A DNA stretch of 64,000 bases from Viola odorata (lineage: Eukaryota > Streptophyta > Magnoliopsida > Malpighiales > Violaceae), in assembly GCA_963691705.1 (NCBI GenBank), contig OY829542.1, forward strand, positions 60,908,427 through 60,972,426, given 5' to 3'. Made by a program: the position numbers and the translations under genes. The notes beneath the pieces were generated by a model that saw only the letters and a program-made list of their open reading frames with translations, had not been told where the DNA came from and made no database searches. Of the stretch, positions 47,501 through 59,600 are shown in pieces (position 1 is the first letter of the stretch; each line of letters begins with the position of its first letter).

Positions 47501-50500
47501 TCTTTTCCACTCCAACTGGAGACTTGATTATAGGAGTTTTGAGTTTTAATTCCTCATTTCCAACATCATGCATTTGAAGTCAGCCATACTATGCCTTCCC
47601 AAGCTACCTGAGGGTGCTAGCTAGCTTGGGAAAGAGGCAAGCTACCATATTCATATATGTTTTACCATTCTGGTCTGCTTTAGAGCTGAAAAGCCTGGGT
47701 TACAGTTGGTGCAACTTTTTTGGAATTATTTACTTGGAGCCATTTCTTGGTGGAACTGAGTCTTCACTGTTATGAGTTGCATTCTAATTCCTTACTTGGG
47801 AATAGTCTGTAGGCTCTGAGGTTGGATATAATCTTTAGATAAGATAATTGAATTGGATTGGATTACCAACCTTCTAGATCATTGGTGAAAACAAGTTAAG
47901 CATTGTGTTTGCATGCAATACTGATTTTGCTCGGGTTGATAACTGAAACATAACTGCTGCTTCTCACAGCCCTATGTTGTTTGAATTTTACTAAGCTCCT
48001 GACTTTTAAGTCATAACAAAACTTGTAAACTTGTAATATAAAATTCGAGTTTTCTTGATATTTATACCAAATGTTGAGTTATCCTACCACAAACTTTGTT
48101 TGAATCTTAATTAGAGTGTTATTCCTCACTAATATTATACAGTAGTTAGTCCGTATGACCTGAATTAAACACACACACTGTTATTTTCTTTTTTATTATT
48201 CAATCCAATGGTAACAAGCATTGAATCATCTTAGATATGTGTGTATGTGTGTATCTGTGTGTTTATTTATAATATATTAAAAAATCTATTCTCGTGCCAG
48301 TAAAAAACGTTGTAGTTATGGAACTAATATTTAGGGTTAGCCATGTTTCTGAAATGGTGGCAACATGTACTCCAGTGTACCCTGCATTTATTTTATTATC
48401 AGATAATTCAGTTCTATCTATCAAAGGTCTGCACCAGTATCTCTGTTCGTATGTATTACAAACCATCTTTTTTCTGTTGTTTAACTTTGGGAACAATGTC
48501 CACACTTCTAAGGAAAATAAAATTTAGTTTTCCATGGTTAGCAAGTTGATTTCTTCTGATTGTACCATCTGAGCCCAAAACTTTCATGAAATGAACTGTT
48601 TACCAAGCAACGGAGGCAACGAATATGGTGTTTTTTGTGTGTGTGTGTGATAAGCAGAGGTAGGATTCAAACCGGGGTCTGAGTCCCTATGGGTACCTTT
48701 TTCACCAGCAAGACAACCAATGAACTACATACCCATTGGCACAATAAATATGGTTGCTTGCACATGGATGTGCTTATTCATTCTTAGATATGCTGAAAAG
48801 AAGTATTCTAGCTTTCTGTCGTAACTACTAATCAGATCTTTCGATTCTTCAGTAGTTCCTTGTCCCCTGTCTTTTAATCTCGTGAACAATAAACTTATCA
48901 GATTTTGAAGTGAATGTGTGATTTTCAGATGCAAAGATCTGATCTTCAACCTGACGTCATAAGTTATGCATTACTTATTAATGCTTATGGGAAAGCTCGA
49001 AGAGAAGATGAAGCTTTAGCTGTTTTCAGAGAAATGCTGGCTGCTGGTGTCAGGTGAGTAGACACTAAAGGCTTGTGAATTTGTGACGCATAGTTACTTT
49101 ATTATTATTTTCTAAATGAACTTAATTAAATTACTTAAACTGGAGGAAAATGAAAAAGACATGAACTTCAACTTGGCCCCAATTGTTTTTGCATAAGGGG
49201 TATTCAGACCTTTGGCCAGCTGTTTGCTGCCACTAAGTTTTACACTCGAATTTCATTTGGTTTTATGTTCATGTTTCTAATTTTATCGCATATCCTGTAA
49301 ATCCAAGCCTACTGCTTAGGAGCTACCTGTTTTGAAAAGGAGTTTATTGTGTTTAAGTTAATTTTTAGCTTAGGGTTTGATGAAAATAGATTAGGGGTCG
49401 ATTCTATAGTAATATAATGGTTTGAAGTTATTTTTCATTTTTTTGGCCATAGTAATTGCAAGTTTGGGGACTCAAACATTAGACCTAAACCCTCCCTGCT
49501 TTGTAGGATGTAACATTGAGCTACAACTCATTGGTGGTTTGAAGTTAATTTGATAGCTGTTTTGTGCCTGTGATCATTGATAATTGATCATTGATCCGAG
49601 TTTAACGAATGATACCAAAGGAGATGAGACAACAAATAATGGAAACCAGAGCATCGTATTTAGGGCTCTTTGGAGTTATATATAATGGTTTAATTGCTTC
49701 ACATAACCTCAAAAGCACAAAGCCAATACAGCTACAACCTTATCTATATGCAGCATTTAGTAAACCTACTACAACATGCAGCTAATAGCAAAAATCCAAT
49801 TGATCCAAAGCAATTACACTCGTAGATATAGCCTCGGTATAAATCCTACTAAAGGGTGCAGCTACCTAAAGCAAACTACTCCTATTTGAGGAAATAAAAC
49901 TAAATGTATAAGTCCTTCTTATATATTAAAGTAAAAATCTATGCCTAGGAGTTTCCAGCAAATCTGGAAATGATGGGAATACTGCAGAGTAGTAAATTTT
50001 TTTAAACCCAAACTTGGACTTTTGATGCCCATCAGTGGAACACCTAGGTATATCACTAAAATTTTGTTACTATTATGTTGTCTTATCTCTTGTAGGCCAA
50101 CCCATAAAGCTTATAACATCTTACTCAACGCATTTGCAATATTGGGAATGGTGGAGCAAGCAAGAACTATATTCAAGAGCATGAGAAGAGACAGGTAAAT
50201 ATTTTCCCATCTGGCACTTATGTAGGGAGTTGGAGGTATTAAATTTAGAACTTTACGTGTCATTTATTTTTTGATTTATTTTGATCAATAGGACATTTCT
50301 TTGTAGGAGTGGTACGATAGTTTTAAAGTCGGTAGTTTCCTCAAAATTGTCACCACATTTTAAACTTTTGGGTGGACTTTTTATTGTTATATATACGAGT
50401 GCATTAGTTTGATTCCCAAAATGTTATTGCATTTATTGATTTCCTTGAGATATGTTCATTCCGTGGCACTTTTCTGAAAATAATATATTCAAAACAATAT

Positions 50501-51799
50501 TTTCCCTCTTTTGTCCTTTCTGTAAAATGGTGTTGTTTCACTTTGTTCCCAGGATTATATTAATGAAATCATAATTTCGTTATCACACTCTACGATGATC
50601 TTTGTAACTTCCATTGTTGGGTAGAGCATAAGTTACCATAACTATGTCATCACCATATTTTGATCCTGTGTACTGTTAAAATGAGAGTTCCATTTCAGAA
50701 AGCCAAAGTTTTGGTGGTCAGAGTTTCTCTATTCTTTGACCATTTTGAAGGTGTAATGAGGAAAAAAGAATATGTTTATCCCCATTAGAATTTGACCTTA
50801 AGAATTCAATTGAATATAATTTTTTAAGTACGCATTGCGTAAATTATTCATCATATTCCTATTTTTGTTCTGCATACAACATTTATCTGTGTTCCAAATA
50901 ACTTCGCTAGTATAAACCTAATTTTAAGTTTTATTAATTTTTGCTATAATGCAAACAACTTGGCATATAAACCTAACCTTTAACTTTTACTATACTACTT
51001 TTGGGCGGTAAGGAGGTGACTGGAACACTCATCTTATCGCCAATGAATATGTAAGTTGGAATATTGTGTGGCTGAGATTCTTGCCATAGTGACCGGCACT
51101 GCTTCTGGTTTTTGAGAGGCTTATAGTGTTGAAGCTTTTTAGTGAAAGTATGTGTTTTATGTTTATGTTTTCCCCTGCAGATGCAACCCAGATATCTGCT
51201 CTTATACGACTATGTTATCAGCGTATGTGAATGCATCTGACATGGATGGTGCTGAAAAATTCTTCAGAAGAGTGAAGCAAGATGGACTTGAACCCAATGT
51301 TGTGACATATGGCACATTGATCAAAGGGTATGCTAAGGTAAATAATCTTGAGAAGATGATGGAGAAGTATGAAGAAATGCGACTGACTGGCATTGAAGCA
51401 AATCAGACAGTTTTCACTACAATAATGGATGCACATGGTAAGAACAAGGATTTTGGCAGTGCTGTTATTTGGTACAAGCAAATGGAACAGGATGGGGTTC
51501 CACCAGACCAAAAAGCAAAGAACATCCTTTTGTCTTTGGCCAAAACAGAGGAGGATCGAAATGAGGCCAATCAACTGACCGGAAACCCAGAAGATTTTGG
51601 CATTGTTCGAAGAATAAACGAGGATTTTAGATTAGTAGATGATGAGGATGAGGGTGAGGATGATGAGAGTAATGACGATGACTATGATGAAGTGGAGGAT
51701 CTGGTTTCTAGTATCAAACAGCAAGGAGAATTGGTAGTTTTGGGGGATCATCAACAAAAATTTGAAGGGCTACATACCCTTGCTGCCATTGAGTTGTAA
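44509..51799 (+). CDS. P-class pentatricopeptide repeat protein, probably plastid
   Basis: Seven exons, 44509-44570, 44647-44962, 45077-45367, 46781-47029, 48929-49053, 50096-50194 and 51181-51799, join in frame for 586 residues. The N-terminus (MPPTLSLKPCVSASSTDYKW, then RQPRTHANLL) looks like a plastid transit peptide. About ten P-type PPR motifs follow, for example ITAYGKQGNFNSAEKCL, MEAYGRGGRYNNAEAIF, INAYGKARREDEALAVF and LSAYVNASDMDGAEKFF. There are no E, DYW or SMR domains. The tail is very acidic (Asp/Glu run near residues 535-560). P-class PPR proteins bind organelle RNA to stabilise, process or translate it. It resembles the protein of Arabidopsis At3g59040 from memory. The 1.4-1.9-kb introns contain SINE-like insertions. 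The promoter is unusual because a Mutator-like element ends 66 bp before the ATG. Confidence 0.9.
48625..48740 (-). mobile_element. tRNA-derived SINE-like sequence in PPR intron 4
   Basis: On the minus strand an A-box-like GGGTATGTAGTTCATTGG lies about 50 bp before a B-box-like GGTTTGAATCC. A TG-rich, T-rich tail follows (complement of the GTGTGTGTG run at 48636-48647). Box spacing fits a pol III promoter of a tRNA-related SINE. Ends and target duplication not determined. Confidence 0.45.
49440..49545 (-). mobile_element. tRNA-derived SINE-like sequence in PPR intron 5
   Basis: On the minus strand GAGTTGTAGCTCAATG resembles an A box and TGTTTGAGTCCCC a degenerate B box about 50 bp later. Similar in layout to the sequence at 48625-48740 but clearly diverged. 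Could be a SINE relic or an old tRNA-like fragment. Confidence 0.4.
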
Positions 51800-52391
51800 A
51801 TTTTTTGAGTTTGGTATTTTGTGTTGCAGTTTTGAGATTTAAATCATTCAATATCAAAGTTATTCAGACTACACGTTTTGGATTGAGGTAAAGGGTATAA
51901 TTTAAGCCCTTAACCTTTGCCCCTCAAAAGGAGGTTGTCTCTTACCCTCCGAAGGAGTATGATATTCTCTCTCTTATAAAATGTATTTTTAATTTTAGGC
52001 ACAAAAATTAAGAAAGTGATTATTTATAACTTTTTAAAGTATTTTAATATTAAATAATTATCTTTCTTTTCTATATTAAATAAATTAACCAATGAACATT
52101 TATCTTTCTTTTTCTTTTTCATATCAAATAAATTAATCATCAATCATCCAAAAAAAAATTGTAAAACAAACGTTTATTTTGAAACAATTTTTATAGTCTA
52201 AAAAGGCATGTTATAAGACGGAGGAAGTATGTGGTAAGGAGTTTCACGGCAAGGTAGTCATTTTCTATAAATAAATATAAGTAATCGTTAAAAACTTACA
52301 ATTTTTTTTTTAATGTATAGTATAACTAAAATGAAACACATAAGAAATAAACATTTAATACATAATACTAGTCAATAATCCATAAATTAAA
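51800..52391. other. 3' flank of the PPR gene
   Basis: The first 100-150 bp should be the PPR 3' UTR. The rest is AT-rich spacer without genes. Confidence 0.5.
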
Positions 52392-52655
52392 TACTCCCTC
52401 CGTCCCATAAAGGATGTCTTCCTCGCATCCCAATATTCAGTAGGGAACGCATATCGAGGAGGACGGATGAGGCACTATTTGACCCCAAAAAATTCCGTAC
52501 TTTTTTTCGAATGTACGTTAATCCTTAATGTACTTCTGAGAAAAAATTCGGGGCAAAATTGTCTCAAATAGTGACTGTTCCGGCCATCTTATGATACGTT
52601 CCGAAACAGTAAAAGCAAATGCTAAAACGACATCCTTTGTGGGACGGAGGGAGTA
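52392..52655. mobile_element. Stowaway-type MITE (Tc1/mariner)
   Basis: 264 bp including both TA dinucleotides. The inverted ends match over more than 20 bp: CTCCCTCCGTCCCATAAAGG on the left, the complement of CCTTTGTGGGACGGAGGGAG on the right. Internal AATTCCGTAC and TTAATCC blocks resemble the element at 20368-20607, so both belong to related families. Noncoding. Confidence 0.94.
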
Positions 52656-53282
52656 CATAATAAACATAGTTGAAATTTAAAATTAACTTACATATTCAAA
52701 CCAACATAAAGTTCAACACATAATTAAGTTCAAACTTAATATATAATTAATATTAGGAAATCCTAAAATAGATTAAAACTCGGTTGAGGATTTAAAGCAT
52801 CATCATCCTCTTCATTCTCTATTAAACTATCACCAACATTTATCTCTTGGTTTTTTGAAGAATCCTCAAATCTAAAGTGACGGAGGTGGATAATGGTGGT
52901 CAAGGTTGAGAATTTTTGGATGAGTTTGGTTGTCACCGCTGGTTGAGGTAGGGGTCAAAGAGGTCGAGGGGAGGAAAAAGTTAAGTTGATAAATTCCTAA
53001 AATTAAACGACGTTGTTTTACTCAATGAAATAATGTCGTTTTGCTCAATGAAGCGGCGTAATTTTGTGCAGTTTTTTTTTAATTATCATTTCTATAAACT
53101 CTGTTTGACTCGGTGAATTCATAAAAGTTTATCGAATTAAATTGAATTTTCACCCCAATTTAAGTAGATTTAGATTTCATGCCTGAGTTAACTAGTTGAG
53201 AGGAGTTAAACTCATAAACTCCCAAGAGTTTAACTACCTTGCTTCACGCGGAACGAAACAACACACTGTCGTTGCCACACAC
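52656..53282. other. AT-rich spacer
   Basis: No gene recognised. A short inexact repeat of the phrase ACTCAATGAAATAATGTCGTT / GCTCAATGAAGCGGCGTAA occurs near 53015-53055. Confidence 0.4.
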
Positions 53283-53331
53283 TTTTTTTTTTTTTTGTAT
53301 AAATAGAAGGCTTGGCGCCTAAGAAACAACC

Positions 53332-56300
53332 TCAGGAAAAACTTTCTCTATCACCACTGAAAATAGCGGTTAAGCTAGTAGGAACAACATCAAACCACTG
53401 AAACCTAGTACCCTGAGCGAAAGCTAAATTGGCAAGCCCATCCGCTAAACCATTTGCTTCCCGATACACATGAATAACACGAGAAACACATCCAGATGAA
53501 CGCAGTAAACCCCTAATGCGATGCACCAAATCCATGTTAGCTACCGGAGAAGAGCGGTCCATGTTAATAGCGTGCACCACACTGGAATTGTCACATTGAA
53601 TTTCCAATTCATGCCATCCAAGCTCAAGAGCGTTCTGAACTCCATACAGCATGGCCAACAGCTCTGCACGATACGCCGAACATTGCCCGAGGTCAACAGA
53701 GAAACCACCAAGCCACAACCCATCTTTGTCCCTAAAACAGCCTCCACCCGCAGCTCTCTGCGAGGTCTGGCGACAAGCACCATCCGTATTAATAGTAACT
53801 ATACCATCTTGGGCCGCTGTCCAGCCGACCGAATTGGGCCTATTTAAACCACCTCCTCCAACACCTAATCTGATAGCTAAATAAACCAAGGTGGTGCTAG
53901 TCGCAGCTTTGACAATAGCAATTCTAGTAGAAACTGGCACATGATTGTTATTGAAGACAATCTCGTTACGCCACTTCCACAACCACCAGCAGGATAGACC
54001 AAATGTAAGGCTCCAACTCGTGTCTGTACCACTCCTCCCACGCCCGGTCAGATTTGCTTGCATCCAATCACGAAAAGACTCTTGACCTACCCTGTTCAAC
54101 ACCCTGGGCGTAGGCAACTGAAGCCAAAATGACTTGGATATTGGGCATTTGCGAAGGATATGCTCTACAGACTCTTCCTCAACCTCGCAGCAAGGACACA
54201 AGGCATTATCACTCATATGACGCCGAAATCGCTCCTGATTAGTCAGCAACCGTTGATGACACACCAACCATAGAAACATACGCACCCTCTGAGGTCCCTC
54301 CCACTTCCAAGGCAAGCTCCACATACGATCAACAGGACCGTCCTTGATACCAGCTATAAGGTCATATGCGGACTTTAAGGTGAAATCCCCACTAGATGAC
54401 CAACGCCAATAGCGCTGATCCTTTCCCAGGGAATGGGCCGGAGGGCAACAGCTCGAGACACAGGAGAAAAAGGTCATCATCCAAATAGCAAGCCAATAAG
54501 GAGGTATTCCACCTACCATCCGGGAGAACAACCGTAGACAAATGCCAATCTCTGATGTTTAATGGGATCTCGTCACGCATAAGATCGCATATAGGGGTGT
54601 CACCTGCCCAATTATCATACCAAAACGAAATGTCCTGCCCATCACCAATGGACCAACATGAGTTAGAACGAACCAAGCCCCACATGTGACATATCTCGCG
54701 CCAAAGGGCAGTACCATTATGGACCCTAAGCTGAAGCGGCATCTCCTCCAAATTGACACTATACTTACCACCCAAAACACGGGCCCAAAGACTATGCTTT
54801 TCAGTACTAAACCGCCACGCAAGCTTGGCACAGAATGCCCTGTTTATAGTTTTGAGACGTTTAATACCTAGCCCCCCATCCACTTTCGATTTGCATGCTG
54901 TCTCCCAATCAATGATATGGACCTTTCTCTCACCGTTACCACCCCCCTAAATGAAATCCCTACTTAGACGCTCAATCTTCTCACAAATGCTAACCGGGAC
55001 TACGCATGCCTGGAGTGTATAAGTTGGGATAGACATCACGGTAGAGTTAACCAAGGTAATCCTCTCAGCTAGGGAAAGAGTTTTAGCTTTCCATCCACTC
55101 AACCGCTTGCGAACTTTGTCCACTAAGTAATCATAATACTTGCTCTCAGAATGACCATGCAAAAGGGGGACACCCAAATAATGCCCTAAATCATTTTTAT
55201 GCCGAAACCCAGAAAGATTCTCAATGTCAGAGATTACTTGAGTAGAGACGTTGTTCGAAGCCGTGAAGGAAGTTTTTTCCACATTGATTTTCTCCCCGGA
55301 ACAAGCACAGAAATCAGCGAGAACATTAAGAATAACTTGAACTTGACCCACTGAAGCCTCACAAAAAAGAACAAGATCATCAGCAATAAAAAGGTGGGAG
55401 ATGGGTATGCCCTGCCTGCCCAATCTAATAGGCTTCCAAAATCCATCTGAAATCGCCTTCTGAATACCATGGGCAAGTCTTTCCATGCACAACACGAAGA
55501 GGTACGGGGACATGGGATCCCCCTGGCGAACCCCCCTCGTAGGGTGGAAGCTCTCCGACACCTGGCCATTCCACAACACCTTCGTCGTACTAGCTTGCCA
55601 GGAATGAACCAACAGCTGGGTAAACGCAGCGGGGAAACCCGCATCCTCAAGAGTATCCTGGATGAACTCCCACCTGAGGCGATCATAAGCTTTCTCAAGG
55701 TCCACCTTGATCATGATCCACCCACTGTTACCTTTTTTACGCCTCATTGAATGAAGAACCTCTTGCACAATGACTATATTGTCTATGATTTGCCTACCGG
55801 GGACAAAGCTCACTTGATGACCCCCAATCAAGCCAGGCATCCACTCTTTCAGTCTATTAGCACAGACCTTCATCAGAATTCTGAACACCACCGGAAGCAA
55901 ACTGATAGGCCGAAAATTCGCCATACTAGTGGGATTCTCTTTCTTTGGTATCAACGTAATCAGAGCAGCACAGATGGAGGGATCAAACTCCTTACCAGCC
56001 AGTGAATCGTTGACAAAAGAACAGAGAGAACGTTTCACCATAACCCAATTTTGCTGGAAGAAGGCGGCAGTGAAACCATCCTCCCCAGGGGCCTTGAAAG
56101 GCTTCATATCAAAAACAGCCACCCTAACCTCCTCCTCAGTAGAAGGCCTAGGAAGATCCTCAACACCAGCCTGTGGTAAGCAATTGAAATAGCCTCGAAT
56201 AGGGTATGGAGGGAGACTAACCGTATCTGCAGAAAATAAGCTCAGGTAGAATTGTCTAGCATTATTCCGAAGAGTAGCGGCATCAGTACACCAAGACCCA

Positions 56301-57424
56301 TCCTCAAGCTGAAGAGTTGAGATGAGATTCTTCTTACGGCGCACCATAACTTTCGCATGAAAAAAGGAAGTATTGCGGTCTCCATGTTGCATCCAATCCG
56401 CGTTAGATTTTTGTTTCCAGTACAGTTCCTCCTGATTCAAGATCTCCTCATATTCCTCCCTCAGGTTAATCTCAAGGTTAGTCAGGAAAGTCGTACGGTA
56501 ACGATCCAACTTCCTTTCCACCCCTGCAAGTCGAGATAATATGTGACGCTTGTGTTGGAACAGGTTACCAAACACTTCCTTGTTCCAAACCTTGGCCTTA
56601 GCAGTGAATTCCTTCATAGCAATTGTCACCCCCGCCTCACCATTCCACGAGTTCTGAACAAAAGAACCAAAATCCTTATGAACTAACCAAGGAGCAAGGA
56701 TACGGAAGGGAGCAGATGTCGGAACCCGTTGACCTACATTCAAGCATAGAAGAATAGGCCTATGATAGGATAAAAGTCTGGGAAGATGCAGAACCGAGGC
56801 ACGAGAAAACTGAACCCTCCATTCAAGCGAACATATAGCTCGATCAAGTCTCTCCTGGACCATCCCCTTCTGCCAAGTCCAACGAGGGCCTTGAAACCCC
56901 AAATCAATTAATCCGTTATCCTGTATACATTGTTGAAATAGAGGACATGTGCGACTCCCATGCATAGACCCTCCAATCTTCTCAAACGAGAACAAAAAAG
57001 CATTGAAATCCCCTATGGCACAAACAGGCATAGAAGCAACAGAAGCCAAGTAAGAGACTTGCTTCCAAAGGGCTTTACGGTAGCCAGGAAGAGGGTCCCC
57101 ATAAACCGCCACAAGATTAAACGTTGAGAAACCCGTCCCTGAAACAGTCATACCAACCATCTGATAAGAATAGCAGGAGACTCTGACCTGCACAGAAGAA
57201 TGCCATAACACCCAAATACCCTCGGAGAACCCTTCCGCCTCAATCCGAAACGAACCATCAAAGCCCAAGTTCTTGACAGTTCTATCAGCGGTTTCTCTAC
57301 TAATCCGAGGTTCGTACAGACATAAAACCTTATAATCATGTATCCGTCGCATATCCTTCAAATACCTGATAACTTCAGCGGACCTACAACCCTGGCAATT
57401 CCAAGAAAAAAATTTACAATCCAT
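53332..57424 (-). pseudogene. LINE ORF2: endonuclease, reverse transcriptase, zinc finger, RNase H
   Basis: The ATG at 57424 opens MDCKFFSWNCQGC. An exonuclease/endonuclease/phosphatase domain covers about the first 220 residues (GDFNAF present). Its C-terminal SDH motif reads SYH, replacing the metal-binding Asp. Reverse transcriptase follows (FKAPGEDGF, NFRPISLLP, KVDLEKAYDRL, GVRQGDPMSPYLF, IADDLVLF). An in-frame TAG at about 54948-54950 replaces what is normally Trp in RDF(I)W-G. A further frameshift lies near 54400-54530. Downstream are the reverse-transcriptase-associated zinc region (CPCCEVEEESVEHILRKCP) and an RNase H domain (NTDGACR, AELLAMLYG, CDNSSVVHA). Confidence 0.9.
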
Positions 57425-57494
57425 AAAAATAAGACGGATAAGGCACCAACCTGTGGTCAAAAGACACCAGCTGGCTCTCCAGAAGAGTCGTCAG

Positions 57495-59008
57495 TCACCA
57501 TATCCGGGCACTTATCCCAGAAACCGGCACATCCTTGGATAAGGGTATTGAACTCCCAATCATCAGCTTGTCCGAAGAGAGAACAGAACCTTTCGCTTTC
57601 TTATTTCTCCCATCTGGCGGACGACCCCCATTCCCTCGCCTATCTCCAGTCTTAACTCCGATAGAGACCCCCCTATCCTTCGCATAACCCCGGCCTGTTA
57701 TCTTACCCCTATCAGCCGGGCAGGCCGCGTGGACAGCCATATGGTGCGTGTTGTCAAGGGCCTTTGAGACTAAGTTTGTTTCTCCCCCCCGCATGAAGCG
57801 GACCTCCTTTGGCTTTTCCACAACCACCATAGCCAAATGCATGTCTTCGACCGTTCCTTCCCCCTGATCATGATTTTCCCCATTGACAGCAGGAGGCTCA
57901 AGACTATCATCAACCTTTCTTTTGTTAGAATCCTGCACGACCAAGCGCTTCTCTGGTAAACATTCCACAAGCCCACCACTAGTACTAGGACTGTCAGCTA
58001 GAGCGTTCCTGAATTTAGCCTTCACCGAGGGGACCGTAGGAGCGATAGGCTGGACCTTGAATTGGAAGTCATTAAAACACTCCTCAACCTCTGTACTAAG
58101 CGAAGCAAATCTGGATTTGGTGTTGACCTGGGGAGTACTTTTCTTGGCCTGAGTAAGGAGGATCCATTGGTAGCGGGTTTCCTGCCACGCCTCTGCGGGA
58201 CCATCCAAGGGCCAAACTTGTGGTCCATGTTGGGTCCATTCTTTTGAGTGTCTTTGGGGGCTGAAACTGGTGTCGGCTTATTTGCTTGCTCGGACCCCCC
58301 TGAAGGCCCTTTCTGGCCACATAATTCGACAGCATGCCCCGCCATGCCACAATGATAGCAAATCGCCGGCAGCCCTTCGTACACAATAGTTTGCATCTTG
58401 CCACGAAAGAAAAAATATGGGAGTAAGGGTTTAGTCAAGTCCAATTCTACCGCAATTCTTGCGAACTTGCCTCTGTCCGAATTAGAGGTATTAAAATCAA
58501 CTCGAATCAATTTACCGATCTTATTACCAATAGCACGCAGGACTTGCTTATGATAGAGATGCATGGCTAACCCCGGGAAGCGGATCCATGCTGCAACTTT
58601 ACTAATACGGTCATTCTCGGGCGTAAAGTCTGGGGACCAAGGCTGCACCACCAGATACCTGCCAAACAACATCCATGGTCCATCCAATAGAGCATGGGAC
58701 GCATCCGATTGAAGATCGAAGGATACAAGAAAGTAGTTGCGCTCTAAATCAACCACTTGGAGACCCCCTTCTGGTCTCCACAAAGAATTAATGCGCTCGC
58801 AGAAGCTCTTGTACCCAATTGGTCGACCCATGAGTTTGGCGACAATAGCTTTTTGCCACGGTTTTGAAATTTTCCGTGCAAAAGGATCTGAAATTTGAAG
58901 TTCAAACGTGTCCTCTTTATCAACAAAAGTAATCCCAACTTGCTCTAAATTATCATCTTCCCTACCAGACTCATCAGAGTCAATCTCATCCTCTGTATCA
59001 CAATCCAT
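57495..59008 (-). pseudogene. LINE ORF1: DUF4283 and CCHC zinc knuckle, frameshifted
   Basis: The ATG at 59008 opens MDCDTEDEIDSDESG; the frame is open further upstream from a GTG. DUF4283 covers about residues 45-190 (AKLMGRPIGYKSF, YFLVSFDLQSDASHALLDGPW, PWSPDF, WIRFPGL). A zinc knuckle CYHCGMAGHAVELC follows, then the usual FGPWMVPQRRGRKP segment. The frame then breaks near 58150-58200 and the basic, low-complexity tail continues in another frame to a stop at 57495. The protein would bind nucleic acid and chaperone the element RNA. Confidence 0.88.
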
Positions 59009-59600
59009 ACTATGCTTATCTCCCTTCCTTGTCAATAACACATCTTTAAAAGAAACATATGGTGCAGAAAAGTGTACCTTGATTTCCAGGTGGAATTTTA
59101 GATTGAAAACTCGGTGGCAGATCCGCTGGCTGGGCTACATGTGACATCGGTGAAGTAACGGACGGCATCGGGGGACAGAGCGATGGTCTGCCGCTGCGGA
59201 CGTCGCCATGGGCGAAGATACCAGGATTAAAGTGCCTCACGGGACGAATTAATTCCAAAAACCAACCAAAATCACCTGAGTTAAAAATATAAATAGTGAA
59301 CGTCGTCGAAACTGCAAGCCAACCCCAGTAACCTGATCGGGACGTCAAGGGGAGCAAAACCCAGTTTGCGGCGAAACAAACGGCGGCTTGACGGAGCGGC
59401 GTGCGCCCCACGCGCCGGCGAGTGGGAGAGTGTCCGGAAGGCTCCGGCGATGACTGGCGGCGCGTTGGTTGCCGGATCGAGGCGTTCCAACTTGCTCCAG
59501 GTGCGGCTCGTCCTCCCGGTCCTCGCTGGATGGGCGGTGAGATGGGATACACTTTACTCATACTGTTCATGCAGAGAAAAATGCCAAACGCTCCAAGTTC

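Larger units (their letters stand above)
53283..59600 (-). mobile_element. L1-type LINE, near full length, inactive
   Basis: Minus-strand non-LTR retrotransposon. Its poly-A tail is the 14-T run at 53283-53296 on the plus strand. The 5' end near 59600 is approximate. It has a GC-rich 5' UTR (about 59050-59600), ORF1 with DUF4283 and a zinc knuckle, and ORF2 with endonuclease, reverse transcriptase, a zinc region and RNase H. Both ORFs are broken. The GC content contrasts with the AT-rich flanks. I could not find a convincing target duplication. Confidence 0.9.
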
